DNA from: JAPULR01 sp965238215
GTDB lineage: Bacteria; Chloroflexota; Dehalococcoidia; Lucifugimonadales; GCA-2712585
Direction: 5' to 3'
Assembly: GCA_965238215.1 (NCBI GenBank)
Contig: OZ250180.1
Coordinates: forward strand, 1,364,001 to 1,428,000
Length of the DNA: 64,000 bases
The notes under the pieces are model-generated. The model had not been told where the DNA came from, did not search any database, and saw only the letters and a program-made list of their open reading frames with translations. The position numbers and the translations under genes are program-made. Positions 49,210 through 57,680 of this stretch are shown piece after piece (within the stretch, counting starts at the first letter, position 1; every line of letters starts with the position of its first letter).

Positions 49210-49869
49210 TTACACCGGGGCAAAGGTAAGGGGCAGGCCCATCGGCCCGTGCCGCTTCAGGTAGGCGTGGCGCAGCTCCATGAACCGGCGTTGGTAGGCG
49301 AGGCTCATTATCGGGGCCGTCGCCATTATGTCCGCGTCTTCCCGGTTGTCCGAGTAGTACGCCTTCCGCAGCCCCACCTTCTTGAACCCATACTTATTGT
49401 ATAGCGATATGGCGCTGTGGTTGGACACCCGAACTTCCAGGGTCACCACCCGGCTCTTTTGGTGCATCGCCGTTTCGATGGCGCCCGCCAGCAGGAGCTC
49501 CCCTATTCCCAGACCCCGGTAGGCTTCCCGCACGGCTATAGCCGTAACGTGGGCTTCTTCCCAGACCAACCAGGTGGAGACGTACCCCACAGGGTAATCT
49601 CGCGTGGACGTTTCCCCCGAGGAGCGCCAAAGGATCTCCCGAAGGTTGCGGATGAGCCGCTGGGGCATCGGGCCAGGAACGGGAACCTGCGCGTCCTCCT
49701 CCACAGCATTTGCAGGAGGAAGGAGCGCCGCTACCAGGTGCTTGATCTTGGGGTTGTCCATCTCGCTCTTGAAGGCGCTGCGCGGCCAGAGGGAGGGGAA
49801 GGCCTCCCTCTCAATTTCGCTGACGGACGTTATGTCTGAGTTTTGTAGCTTTCGCAAGAGATAGGTCAT
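49210..49869 (-). CDS. rimI: Ribosomal-protein-alanine N-acetyltransferase-like GNAT protein
   Basis: A GNAT acetyltransferase whose N-terminal LLRKLQNSDITSVSEIEREA and FPSLWPRSAFKSEM fit RimI, which acetylates ribosomal protein S18. The acetyl-CoA loop is REAYRGLGIGELLLAGAIET, and VRVSNHSAISLYNKYGFKKV is the C-terminal signature. A loop between strands (residues about 45-80) is longer than usual. I start at the ATG at 49869; the frame is open to 50112, but those 81 extra residues look non-coding. ATG at 49998 is possible. Confidence 0.85.
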   Translation of the reverse strand: MTYLLRKLQNSDITSVSEIEREAFPSLWPRSAFKSEMDNPKIKHLVAALLPPANAVEEDAQVPVPGPMPQRLIRNLREILWRSSGETSTRDYPVGYVSTWLVWEEAHVTAIAVREAYRGLGIGELLLAGAIETAMHQKSRVVTLEVRVSNHSAISLYNKYGFKKVGLRKAYYSDNREDADIMATAPIMSLAYQRRFMELRHAYLKRHGPMGLPLTFAPV

Positions 49870-50141
49870 GGCGCGTTCGTTGGGGCTGTGGGTCAATTCT
49901 GCAGCGGGAGGAGCCGCCGCATGAATCGACGGTCCTTTGCTTCTCAGGTGTACATATTTTATCACGCTTCCAGAGGGTCTACGAAGGGCGTTAGGCATTG
50001 GATGGGAGGTGTTTCGTCCGCGGTCTTTACGTAACGTGGTTTCAACCCCACGAAAGCGGCTCGCCAACCCGTACCGTACGGGGAAGTCCCGACCCACGTC
50101 TTTATGTGACATGCATTCAGCGGTAGAGGGTCGTATTCCAG

Positions 50142-50171
50142 TTGGAAATCACGCGGCGAAAGTTCTATAAT
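50142..50171 (+). promoter_or_regulatory. Sigma-70-type promoter giving a nearly leaderless ABC transporter mRNA
   Basis: TTGGAA (50142-50147), 18-base spacer, TATAAT (50166-50171). Transcription would start at about 50178-50179, where the ATG of the ABC transporter (50179) begins. No ribosome-binding sequence precedes that ATG. Confidence 0.55.
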
Positions 50172-50178
50172 ACGTTAA

Positions 50179-51939
50179 ATGCAGATTCTCCTTCGCCTTG
50201 CGCGATATGGCTTTAGATACAAGCGATATCTGGTTCTTGCCTGGATATCGATGCTTGGAGCTAACGCCCTTGCCCTAGCCGTCCCCTGGCTCATTGGCGA
50301 CGCCGTAGACCAGGTACTCGTCGACGGAAACCGGCGCGGCCTGATCCTCCTGGGCGTTTCGCTTCTGCTCATCAGCATCGTTCGAGGCCTCTTCAGCTAC
50401 GGCCAGACCTACTTTGCGGAGAATGTCTCCTCGAGGGTTACCTATACCCTCAAGAACGCCCTGCTAGAGAGGATGCAGGGTCTGAGCTTCGCCTTTCACG
50501 ACAAGCGCAGCACCGGCGACCTCATGTCCGTGGTTACCTATGACGTGGAGAGCACCCGGATGTTTATCAACTTCGGAATGGTGCGCTCCCTCCAGCTGAC
50601 CATCCTCATCGGCGGCATAACGCCCCTCCTGCTCATTATTCACTGGCCGCTAGCGTTGATCAGCCTCGCCGGGGTTCCCGTCACCGTCTACACCACCATC
50701 AAGATTGGGAGCCGCATGAGGATAATCTGGCGGTCGGTGCAGCGAAAGATGGGCGTTCTCACAACGGTGCTCCAGGAAAACCTCGTTGGCATGAGGGTCG
50801 TCAAGGCCCTCGGCGCGGAGGAGGCCCAGAAGAAGCTGTTCCACGGCCACTCCTTCCAGGTTTCCGAGGAAACCTTCGCCGCCAACCGCCTGCGGGTGGC
50901 CAACACCGCCTTCCTGACCTTCATGTACATCTGCGCCACCGGCTTAGTCATCCTCTTCGGCGGTCGATGGGTCTTGGGCGGCAGTCTGACGGCGGGCGAG
51001 CTTTCCACCATCCTGCTCTTCCTCGGCCTCCTCGTCATGCCCGTCCGCATGCTGGGAATGGCAGTGAACACCTTCTCTCGCGCCATGTCTTCCGGCGAGA
51101 GGATATTCCAGATCCTCGACTCCCCATCGCCGGTGGAGGACAAGTCGGGCGCGCGGGAGATGGACCACGCGGAAGGCCAAGTGGTCTTCGACAACGTTTC
51201 TTTCTCATACAACGCCCTCACCCCCGCCCTTGCCAACGTTAGCTTCCAGATAGAGCCCGGCCAGAAGGTGGCGGTGCTGGGCGCCGCCGGCAGCGGCAAG
51301 ACCACCATTTGCAACCTGATTCCCCGATTCTACGACGCTACGGACGGGTCGGTGACCATCGACGGAGTGAACGTTAAGGACGTTACTCTTACCTCCCTCC
51401 GCCACAACATCGGCATGGTGTTCCAGGACGTCTTTCTCTTCCAGACCACCATACGAGAGAACATCAGCTACGGAGCCAACGGCGTCACGGCCGAGGAGGT
51501 GGAGGAAGCGGCCAAGGCAGCCCAACTTCATGACTTCATCATAAGCATGCCGGAAGGCTACGACACCCAGGTCGGTGAGCGGGGCGTGACCCTCTCCGGC
51601 GGTCAGCGCCAGCGGCTGGCCATCGCCCGCACCCTGTTAGTGAACCCGCCCGTGCTAATCCTGGACGACTCCACCTCCAGCGTGGACGTGGAGACAGAGC
51701 ACCTCATCAGTAAAGCCCTGCACCAGGTCATGGAGAACCGGACCACCTTCATCATTGCCCACCGTGTTAGCAGCGTGAAGGGTGCAGACCTGATTCTCGT
51801 GCTGAAGGACGGGGAGATCGCCGCCCAGGGTACTCACAAGGAGCTTATTGCCAGGGACGGTTTCTACAAGCAGATATACGAGTTGCAGCTGCTGCCCGGA
51901 GAAGAAGTGTTCCTGGAATCGGCGGTGACTCGTGACTAA
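50179..51939 (+). CDS. ABC exporter, half-transporter with degenerate ATPase site
   Basis: A 586-residue membrane-ATPase fusion: six transmembrane helices in residues 1-310, then a nucleotide-binding domain with Walker A GAAGSGKTT, signature LSGGQRQR and Walker B VLILDDSTSSVD. The catalytic Glu after Walker B is Asp, as in the non-catalytic subunit of heterodimeric exporters such as TM287 and BmrC. The other half is the gene at 52049. The pair probably exports lipids or drugs; substrate unknown. No ribosome site precedes the ATG (see the promoter at 50142). Confidence 0.92.
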   Translation: MQILLRLARYGFRYKRYLVLAWISMLGANALALAVPWLIGDAVDQVLVDGNRRGLILLGVSLLLISIVRGLFSYGQTYFAENVSSRVTYTLKNALLERMQGLSFAFHDKRSTGDLMSVVTYDVESTRMFINFGMVRSLQLTILIGGITPLLLIIHWPLALISLAGVPVTVYTTIKIGSRMRIIWRSVQRKMGVLTTVLQENLVGMRVVKALGAEEAQKKLFHGHSFQVSEETFAANRLRVANTAFLTFMYICATGLVILFGGRWVLGGSLTAGELSTILLFLGLLVMPVRMLGMAVNTFSRAMSSGERIFQILDSPSPVEDKSGAREMDHAEGQVVFDNVSFSYNALTPALANVSFQIEPGQKVAVLGAAGSGKTTICNLIPRFYDATDGSVTIDGVNVKDVTLTSLRHNIGMVFQDVFLFQTTIRENISYGANGVTAEEVEEAAKAAQLHDFIISMPEGYDTQVGERGVTLSGGQRQRLAIARTLLVNPPVLILDDSTSSVDVETEHLISKALHQVMENRTTFIIAHRVSSVKGADLILVLKDGEIAAQGTHKELIARDGFYKQIYELQLLPGEEVFLESAVTRD

Positions 51940-52048
51940 CGCTCCGAGTTTGACAAGCGGGATCAGGTTGAGGCAAAAGACGGCTGCGTTTACGCCAATG
52001 CATCTCGCGACTGGCACAAGAAACTCGATAGAGGGTCGGGTGCGTTAG

Positions 52049-53863
52049 ATGCACGGCGGTTGGAAGGGCGCTACCAGTGTTGACGCCTTCGATCACCGGC
52101 GCGGCGGTCTGAAGGACTTCAAGATACTCGTGCGGCTGCTGCAATACGCCACGCCCTACCGAGGCCTGGTGGTGCTGGGTTTGGTCACAATGGTCATGTA
52201 CACCGCCACGGTGGTAGCCACACCCGTCATCGTCCTCCTGGCCATCGACGCCATAGTTCCGCCTGACCAGAGTGCGTCGCGGCTGACTGTCCTGGTAATC
52301 CTCTTCTTCGTCAACGCCGCGCTGCAATATCTCACCCACTACATTCACCAGGTCTCCATGTCTCGCGTGTCCCAGAACCTGCTTCTGGACGTGCGCGACG
52401 ACATGTTCAACCACCTGCAGAGCCTCTCCATGTCCTTCTACGACCGGTCTCAGATGGGCCGCATAATGTCCCGCCTGCAGAACGATGTCTTCCAGATACA
52501 GGAGTTCCTGACGCAATTTTCGGTGACCATTGGGGACATGCTCACTCTGGGATCCATTGTCATCGCCATGTGCTTCATCGACTGGGCCCTGGCGCTTATA
52601 ACCCTAACGGTGGTGCCCCCGCTGCTCATAATCGGCCTAATCTGGCAGCGATTTTCCTGGGCCCGCTTCATGCGGGTTCGGACGGCCCTCGCCATCGTCA
52701 ACGGCAATCTGCAAGAGAACATCTCCGGCATGAGAGTCATACAGAGCCTGAACCGGGAGGAGAAGAATTTCCAGCGCTTCAAGAGCCTGAATCAGAACCA
52801 CCGGGAGGCCCAGTTGAGTTCCCAGAGGTTCGCCGCCTCGCTGATGCCTTCGGTGGAGATTCTGAGCGGAATGGCCATGGCCCTGGTAGTAATCTTCGGG
52901 GGCCTCATGACCCTTGACGGCGCGCTGGAGGTCGGGGTCGTCGTGGCCTTCGCCCTCTACATCCAGCGCTTCTTCGAGCCCGTCCGCAACCTGACCATGC
53001 AGTATACCCAGATGCAGCGGGCCATGACCTCGGCGTCCCATATCTTCGAGCTCATCGACGAAAAGCCGGAGATTATGGATAAGCCCAACGCGGTGCGCCT
53101 GCCCCAGATACGGGGCGAGGTGGTTTTCGACAACGTGCACTTCCGCTACACGCCGGACGTGGAGATTCTGAAGGGCATCAACTTGGCGATGAACCCCGGC
53201 GAAACTATCGCGGTGGTGGGCGCCACGGGCGCGGGAAAGACCACCCTTTCGGCCCTCATACTCCGGTTGTATGACGTTAACGATGGCAGCATTAAGGTGG
53301 ACGGCTACGACGTGCGGGACGTAGACCGCGCCTCCCTCGTTACCCAGATTGGCACGGTGGTGCAGGAGCCGTTCCTGTTTTCGGGAAGCATCAAGGACAA
53401 CATCCGCTTCAACCATCCCCGGGTCACCGACCAGCAGATTGTGCGGGCGGCCAAAACCGTCGGCGCCCACGACTTCATTATGCGAACGCAGGACGGGTAC
53501 GACGCCGGCGTGGAGGAACGGGGCAGCAACTTCAGCGCCGGCCAACGCCAGCTCATCGCCCTTGCGAGGGCACTGGTCTTCGACCCGCGCATTATCATCC
53601 TGGACGAGGCCACGGCGTCAGTTGACAGCCAGACGGAGACGATGATTCAGGAGGCGCTGGGCCAGGTGCTGGAAGGACGGACGGCCCTGGTGATTGCCCA
53701 CCGGCTTTCGACGGTGCGTAACGCCGACCGGGTAATCGTCATGGACCAGGGGGAGATTGTGGAGGAGGGGAACCACCGGCAGCTACTGCAAACGGGCGGT
53801 CTATATGCCAAGCTATACTTGATGAATTTCGGCGAGAACGGCGCCAGCGAGGCGACGGACTAG
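52049..53863 (+). CDS. ABC exporter, half-transporter with intact Walker B
   Basis: A 604-residue partner of the preceding gene: six transmembrane helices (about 35-330), then Walker A GATGAGKTT, Walker B IIILDEATASVD with the catalytic Glu and His switch VIAHRLST. The signature is FSAGQRQ in place of LSGGQ. Together with the upstream subunit this gives one consensus site (this Walker B with that LSGGQ) and one degenerate site. This is the standard asymmetric heterodimer. Its TAG stop shares CTAG (53860-53863) with convergent ruvB. Confidence 0.93.
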   Translation: MHGGWKGATSVDAFDHRRGGLKDFKILVRLLQYATPYRGLVVLGLVTMVMYTATVVATPVIVLLAIDAIVPPDQSASRLTVLVILFFVNAALQYLTHYIHQVSMSRVSQNLLLDVRDDMFNHLQSLSMSFYDRSQMGRIMSRLQNDVFQIQEFLTQFSVTIGDMLTLGSIVIAMCFIDWALALITLTVVPPLLIIGLIWQRFSWARFMRVRTALAIVNGNLQENISGMRVIQSLNREEKNFQRFKSLNQNHREAQLSSQRFAASLMPSVEILSGMAMALVVIFGGLMTLDGALEVGVVVAFALYIQRFFEPVRNLTMQYTQMQRAMTSASHIFELIDEKPEIMDKPNAVRLPQIRGEVVFDNVHFRYTPDVEILKGINLAMNPGETIAVVGATGAGKTTLSALILRLYDVNDGSIKVDGYDVRDVDRASLVTQIGTVVQEPFLFSGSIKDNIRFNHPRVTDQQIVRAAKTVGAHDFIMRTQDGYDAGVEERGSNFSAGQRQLIALARALVFDPRIIILDEATASVDSQTETMIQEALGQVLEGRTALVIAHRLSTVRNADRVIVMDQGEIVEEGNHRQLLQTGGLYAKLYLMNFGENGASEATD

Positions 53864-54918
53864 AGCAATCGCTGTTGAGAGTTGAGGCCGCCGGGGGCGT
53901 ACTCGACACCCAGGTGAGCGTAAGCGAGGGGGGTGGCAGTTCGACCCCGAGGCGTGCGTTCCAGGAAGCCCAGCTGCAACAGGTAGGGCTCGTAGATGTC
54001 CATGATGGTGTCGGTCTCCTCGCTGATGAAAGCGGCCAGGGTGTGCAGGCCCACGGGCCCGCCGGAGAACTTCTCCACAAGCCCTCGCAACAGCCGATGG
54101 TCCACTTCGTCCAGCCCCAAGCTATCAATCTCCAGCATGTCCAAGGCTTCTAGACACACCTTCCCCGTAATCCGCCCGTCGGCCATAACCTGGGCGTAGT
54201 CACGGGTGCGCTTGAGCAGCCGGTTGGCTACCCTGGGCGTACCGCGAGAACGGCTGGCTATCTCCGCAATCCCCTGGTCGTCCACCGACACGTCCAGAAT
54301 CGTGGCGGAGCGCTTGACTATCAGTTCCATCGCCTTGTTGTCGTAGAAGTCCAGCCGATATATTGACCCAAACCGGTCCCGTAGGGGCGGGCTGATCATG
54401 GCGTAGCGAGTGGTTGCGCCGATGAGGGTGAAGGGATTGACCCGCAGGTTCATGCTCCGGGCCGCCAGCCCCTTGCCCATCATCCACGACAGGAAAAAAT
54501 CCTCCATGGCGGGGTAGAGCACCTCTTCCACAACGCGGCTGAGACGGTGAATCTCGTCGATGAACAATACGTCGCCCTTGCCCAGGCTGGTAAGGACGGC
54601 GGCCATGTCGCCGGCGCGCTCGATGGCGGGGCCGGAGGTGACGCGGATGTTCACGTTCATTTCCTGGGCAATGATGTGGCCCAGGGTGGTCTTGCCCAGC
54701 CCCGGCGGTCCGTAGAGGAGCACGTGGTCTAGCGGTTCCTCCCGCATTAGGGCGGCGCGCATGGCAATAAGCAGGTTGTCTTTGACCCGCTCCTGGCCGA
54801 CGAACTCGTTGAGCAGGCGGGGCCGCAGGGAGGTATCCATCCCGGCATCTTCCTGCCGGGGCTTGCCGGAAACAAGCCGGGGGGATGGGGGGCGACGGTT
54901 CGTAGGCTGCTTCTGCAT
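53860..54918 (-). CDS. ruvB: Holliday junction branch migration ATPase RuvB
   Basis: The hexameric motor that drives branch migration with RuvA. The 352-residue AAA+ protein has an N-terminal SLRPRLLNEFVGQERVKDNL, Walker A GPPGLGKTT, Walker B FIDEIHRLSRVVEE, sensor LIGATTRYAM and the winged-helix GGPVGLHTLAAFISEE. The first 25 residues are a basic, Pro-rich extension; the second ATG (MDTSLRP) would be the usual family start. It is separated from ruvAC by 8 kb. Confidence 0.96.
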   Translation of the reverse strand: MQKQPTNRRPPSPRLVSGKPRQEDAGMDTSLRPRLLNEFVGQERVKDNLLIAMRAALMREEPLDHVLLYGPPGLGKTTLGHIIAQEMNVNIRVTSGPAIERAGDMAAVLTSLGKGDVLFIDEIHRLSRVVEEVLYPAMEDFFLSWMMGKGLAARSMNLRVNPFTLIGATTRYAMISPPLRDRFGSIYRLDFYDNKAMELIVKRSATILDVSVDDQGIAEIASRSRGTPRVANRLLKRTRDYAQVMADGRITGKVCLEALDMLEIDSLGLDEVDHRLLRGLVEKFSGGPVGLHTLAAFISEETDTIMDIYEPYLLQLGFLERTPRGRTATPLAYAHLGVEYAPGGLNSQQRLL

Positions 54919-54976
54919 TTGTCACCATTCTAGGCAGGGAAGCATGGGCCGTCAACGAAGAGGAACGCCCGCCATA

Positions 54977-55004
54977 TTGAATAAGAACAAAAGAATGTTA
55001 TAAT
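54977..55004 (+). promoter_or_regulatory. Sigma-70-type promoter of the PaREP1-like genes
   Basis: TTGAAT (54977-54982), 16-base spacer, TATAAT (54999-55004). Predicted start near 55011, upstream of the GTG at 55085. Confidence 0.5.
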
Positions 55005-55084
55005 TCGTTGGCGGCGTCGAAGTGAAGGTCCTACTGTTGCTAAGCGCGAACCATCGCCTCGTCTCCCTTGAAAGGACACTGAAC

Positions 55085-55450
55085 GTGCAGAAAACGACTA
55101 CTTATAGAGAGCAGAGCAGGATCTTCCTTGCGCAGGCGCGTGAGGAACTCGACAAAGGCGACATCCCTCAAGCCTCAGAGAAGGGGTGGGGCGCTGCAGC
55201 CCAGATGCTCAAAGCCATCGCCCAACAGCGAAGGTGGCGTCATCAAAGCCATCGAGATCTGCGCTGGGTCATTAACACCCTGCGTCGACAGACCGGCGAC
55301 TCGGAGTTGTCATCCCTGTTCGCCTCTGCTGGCGACCTCCATCGTAACTTCTACGAAAATTGGATGGAACCCGAGGTCTCAAAAGACCTCCTCAGAGACG
55401 TAGCACGCCTGATAGACAAGGCGGAGGCACTGCTGGAAGTGCCCGCCTAG
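55085..55450 (+). CDS. PaREP1-like helical protein, single domain
   Basis: A 121-residue all-helical protein: TTTYREQSRIFLAQAREELD, KGDIPQASEKGWGAAAQMLK, then HQSHRDLRWVINTLRRQTGD and a C-terminal helix. It matches the bacterial PaREP1 type, which structurally resembles HEPN-like helical bundles; function unknown. The frame is open to 55022, but GTG at 55085 aligns with the ATG of the next gene: both follow GGAC(A/G)CTGA and begin QxTTTYREQS. It is followed by a two-domain paralog. Confidence 0.65.
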   Translation: MQKTTTYREQSRIFLAQAREELDKGDIPQASEKGWGAAAQMLKAIAQQRRWRHQSHRDLRWVINTLRRQTGDSELSSLFASAGDLHRNFYENWMEPEVSKDLLRDVARLIDKAEALLEVPA

Positions 55451-55496
55451 ACCTTGGGGGATTGCGCATCTTATCCCCACAAGAAGGACGCTGAGA

Positions 55497-56240
55497 ATGC
55501 AGAGAACAACCACATATAGAGAACAGAGTCAAGTCTACCTTGGCCAGGCGCGCGAGGAGCTTGCCAAAGGTGACCTTCCTCAAGCATCGGAGAAGGGGTG
55601 GGGCGCAGCGTCTCAGATGGTCAAGGCCATCGCCCAAGAACGCGGCTGGCAACATCGGCGTCATAGAGACCTGTACCAAATAGTTGGCAAGTTACGCCTC
55701 GAGATCGTCAACCCAAAACTCACAAGCCTATTCAGTGCCGCCACTGCCCTTCGCGTCAATATCAGCGAAAACTGGCACACAGCTCAGGACGTTGAAGACC
55801 ATCTCCGACGGGTAGACCGATTTCTGAGCAGGTTGGAGAAGTTATTGCCCGCCCCTCCCAAAAAGATATCAATAAAGCATCAGCGGCCTCCCAGAAAAGA
55901 ACAGAGTAGGTTGTTCCTGGCCCAAGCGCATGAGGAATTGTCCAAGGGATATCTGGTGGAAGCATCTGAGAAGGGATGGCTTGCTGCCCTTGAGATGGCT
56001 AAGGTTCTAGGACAACAAAAGGGCTGCCCCATCTCAACCCAAAGAGAGTTTATCGGCTTTATCAGTGCTTTGCGGAACGAGACAGCGGACTCTGAGTGGA
56101 CGACGATGCTTTCCTCTGCAGGCAACCTACGGACTAACTCCGCCGAGAACTGGTTTGATTATTGCTTTATTGAACTCCTTCTCGAAAATGTCGAGAAGTT
56201 ATTGGATAGGCTAGAGGGATTGCTAGCAGCACCCGCCTAA
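55497..56240 (+). CDS. PaREP1-like protein with two tandem domains
   Basis: A 247-residue protein that contains the same domain twice: residues 1-115 (TTTYREQSQVYLGQAREELA, KGDLPQASEKGWGAASQMVK) and 130-245 (KEQSRLFLAQAHEELSKGYL, VEASEKGWLAALEMAKVLGQ). The first domain is closer to the upstream gene, the second more diverged. Gene and domain duplication therefore gave three copies in a row. No catalytic motif of HEPN RNases (RxxxxH) is clear. Function unknown. GAAGGACGC lies before the ATG. Confidence 0.65.
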   Translation: MQRTTTYREQSQVYLGQAREELAKGDLPQASEKGWGAASQMVKAIAQERGWQHRRHRDLYQIVGKLRLEIVNPKLTSLFSAATALRVNISENWHTAQDVEDHLRRVDRFLSRLEKLLPAPPKKISIKHQRPPRKEQSRLFLAQAHEELSKGYLVEASEKGWLAALEMAKVLGQQKGCPISTQREFIGFISALRNETADSEWTTMLSSAGNLRTNSAENWFDYCFIELLLENVEKLLDRLEGLLAAPA

Positions 56241-56327
56241 CCCTGCAACATCTCCGTCTGCAACAAAGGGTCGATACGCGCCCTTGTCGTCGTTGCCTCT
56301 ATATCCGCCAGCGTCTACAATAGCCCC

Positions 56328-57680
56328 ATGGTCCAGACTGAGATTTCTTCCCCAGTTTCTCCGGCGGTGGAGCGCGAATTGCCTTCAGGGCCATTTCCGA
56401 ACGCTCTGAAGCCTACCGAACCCGCGGCGCTTTCGCATCCATTGGTCGGAGAACCTTCCGACGACTTCTACGACGATGTAGATTCGTGGCTCAAGCCCAT
56501 ACTCCATCGCGTTGTGGAGGAAGAGCGGGAGCTTTCGGAGGACGAGGCCATGGCCCTAGCCCACGCGACGCCCCAAGACCTGAAGGGCCTATGTCGCGCC
56601 GCTTCCATTCTTCGCGATAGGGGCAAGGGGCGGGTGGTCACCTTCTCTCCCAAGGTCTTCATACCCCTGACCAGGCTCTGCCGGGACTTCTGCGGCTACT
56701 GCACCTTCCGACAATCTCCCTCTGAAGCTGCCTTGATGTACATGACGACGGAGGAGGCGTTGGAAGTGGCTCGAGCCGGTCAACGGCTGGGCTGCGCCGA
56801 AGCGCTCTTCACCCTGGGGGAGCGGCCGGAGCAGCGTTACCCCGAGGCCCAGCGGTGGCTCGGTGAAGCGGGTTTTCGGACGACACTGGAGTATCTCGCC
56901 CACGTTTCCGCCCTGGTGCTGGAGGGCACGTCCATGCTGCCCCACGCCAACCCGGGCGTCATGAGCCGGCGCGAGATGGCGGCCCTGCGGCCCGTCAACG
57001 CCTCCATGGGTGTGATGCTGGAGATTCTGAGTGAGCGTCTATCTTTCGAAGGCGGGCCGCACCACCTGGCGCCCAGCAAGCGTCCTCGTGTGCGGTTGAA
57101 GACCCTGGACTTGGCGGGCCAACTGAAAGTTCCTTTCACCACCGGCATCCTGATTGGCATTGGCGAGACCCGCCGCGAGCGCATCGCTTCCCTTCTGGCC
57201 ATAGCGCGCTCCCACCGTCGATACGGCCACGTGCAGGAAGTTATAGTCCAGAATTTCCGAGCCAAGGCGGACACGGCCATGGAAGGCCACCCGGACGCCA
57301 CGGTGGAAGACCTGCTCTGGACAGTGGCCGCGGCCCGGCTGATCCTGGGACCGTCGGTCAACCTGCAGGTCCCGCCCAACCTGAACCAGGCCCACTACCC
57401 GCTGTTCCTGACGGCGGGCATCAACGATTGGGGCGGCGTTTCGCCCCTAACCATCGACTACGTGAACCCGGAAGCGCCGTGGCCGCAGATTTCCCAGCTT
57501 CGCCGCCGCACCGAGGCGATGGGCTTCCAACTGAAGCCCCGTCTTCCCATATACCCGGAATTCTTCATGGAACGCGCCGACTTCGCCTCTGCGCCCATAA
57601 GAGAGCGCCTACTGGCCGTGGCCGACAATGACGGATACGTTAAGGGGGGTGTCGAAAGATATGTCAATGCTACAAGCTGA
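56328..57680 (+). CDS. cofG: FO synthase subunit 1, CofG
   Basis: A radical-SAM enzyme that, with CofH, builds the 5-deazaflavin chromophore FO of coenzyme F420. The 450-residue product carries the cluster motif CRDFCGYC (CxxxCxxC) after RVVTFSPKVFIPLTRL. Further motifs are FTLGERPEQRYPEAQRWL, ASMGVMLEILSERL and QVPPNLNQAHYP. The N-terminal 70 residues are a loosely conserved extension. The 3' end overlaps cofH by 20 bases. First of five F420-related genes. Confidence 0.94.
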   Translation: MVQTEISSPVSPAVERELPSGPFPNALKPTEPAALSHPLVGEPSDDFYDDVDSWLKPILHRVVEEERELSEDEAMALAHATPQDLKGLCRAASILRDRGKGRVVTFSPKVFIPLTRLCRDFCGYCTFRQSPSEAALMYMTTEEALEVARAGQRLGCAEALFTLGERPEQRYPEAQRWLGEAGFRTTLEYLAHVSALVLEGTSMLPHANPGVMSRREMAALRPVNASMGVMLEILSERLSFEGGPHHLAPSKRPRVRLKTLDLAGQLKVPFTTGILIGIGETRRERIASLLAIARSHRRYGHVQEVIVQNFRAKADTAMEGHPDATVEDLLWTVAAARLILGPSVNLQVPPNLNQAHYPLFLTAGINDWGGVSPLTIDYVNPEAPWPQISQLRRRTEAMGFQLKPRLPIYPEFFMERADFASAPIRERLLAVADNDGYVKGGVERYVNATS

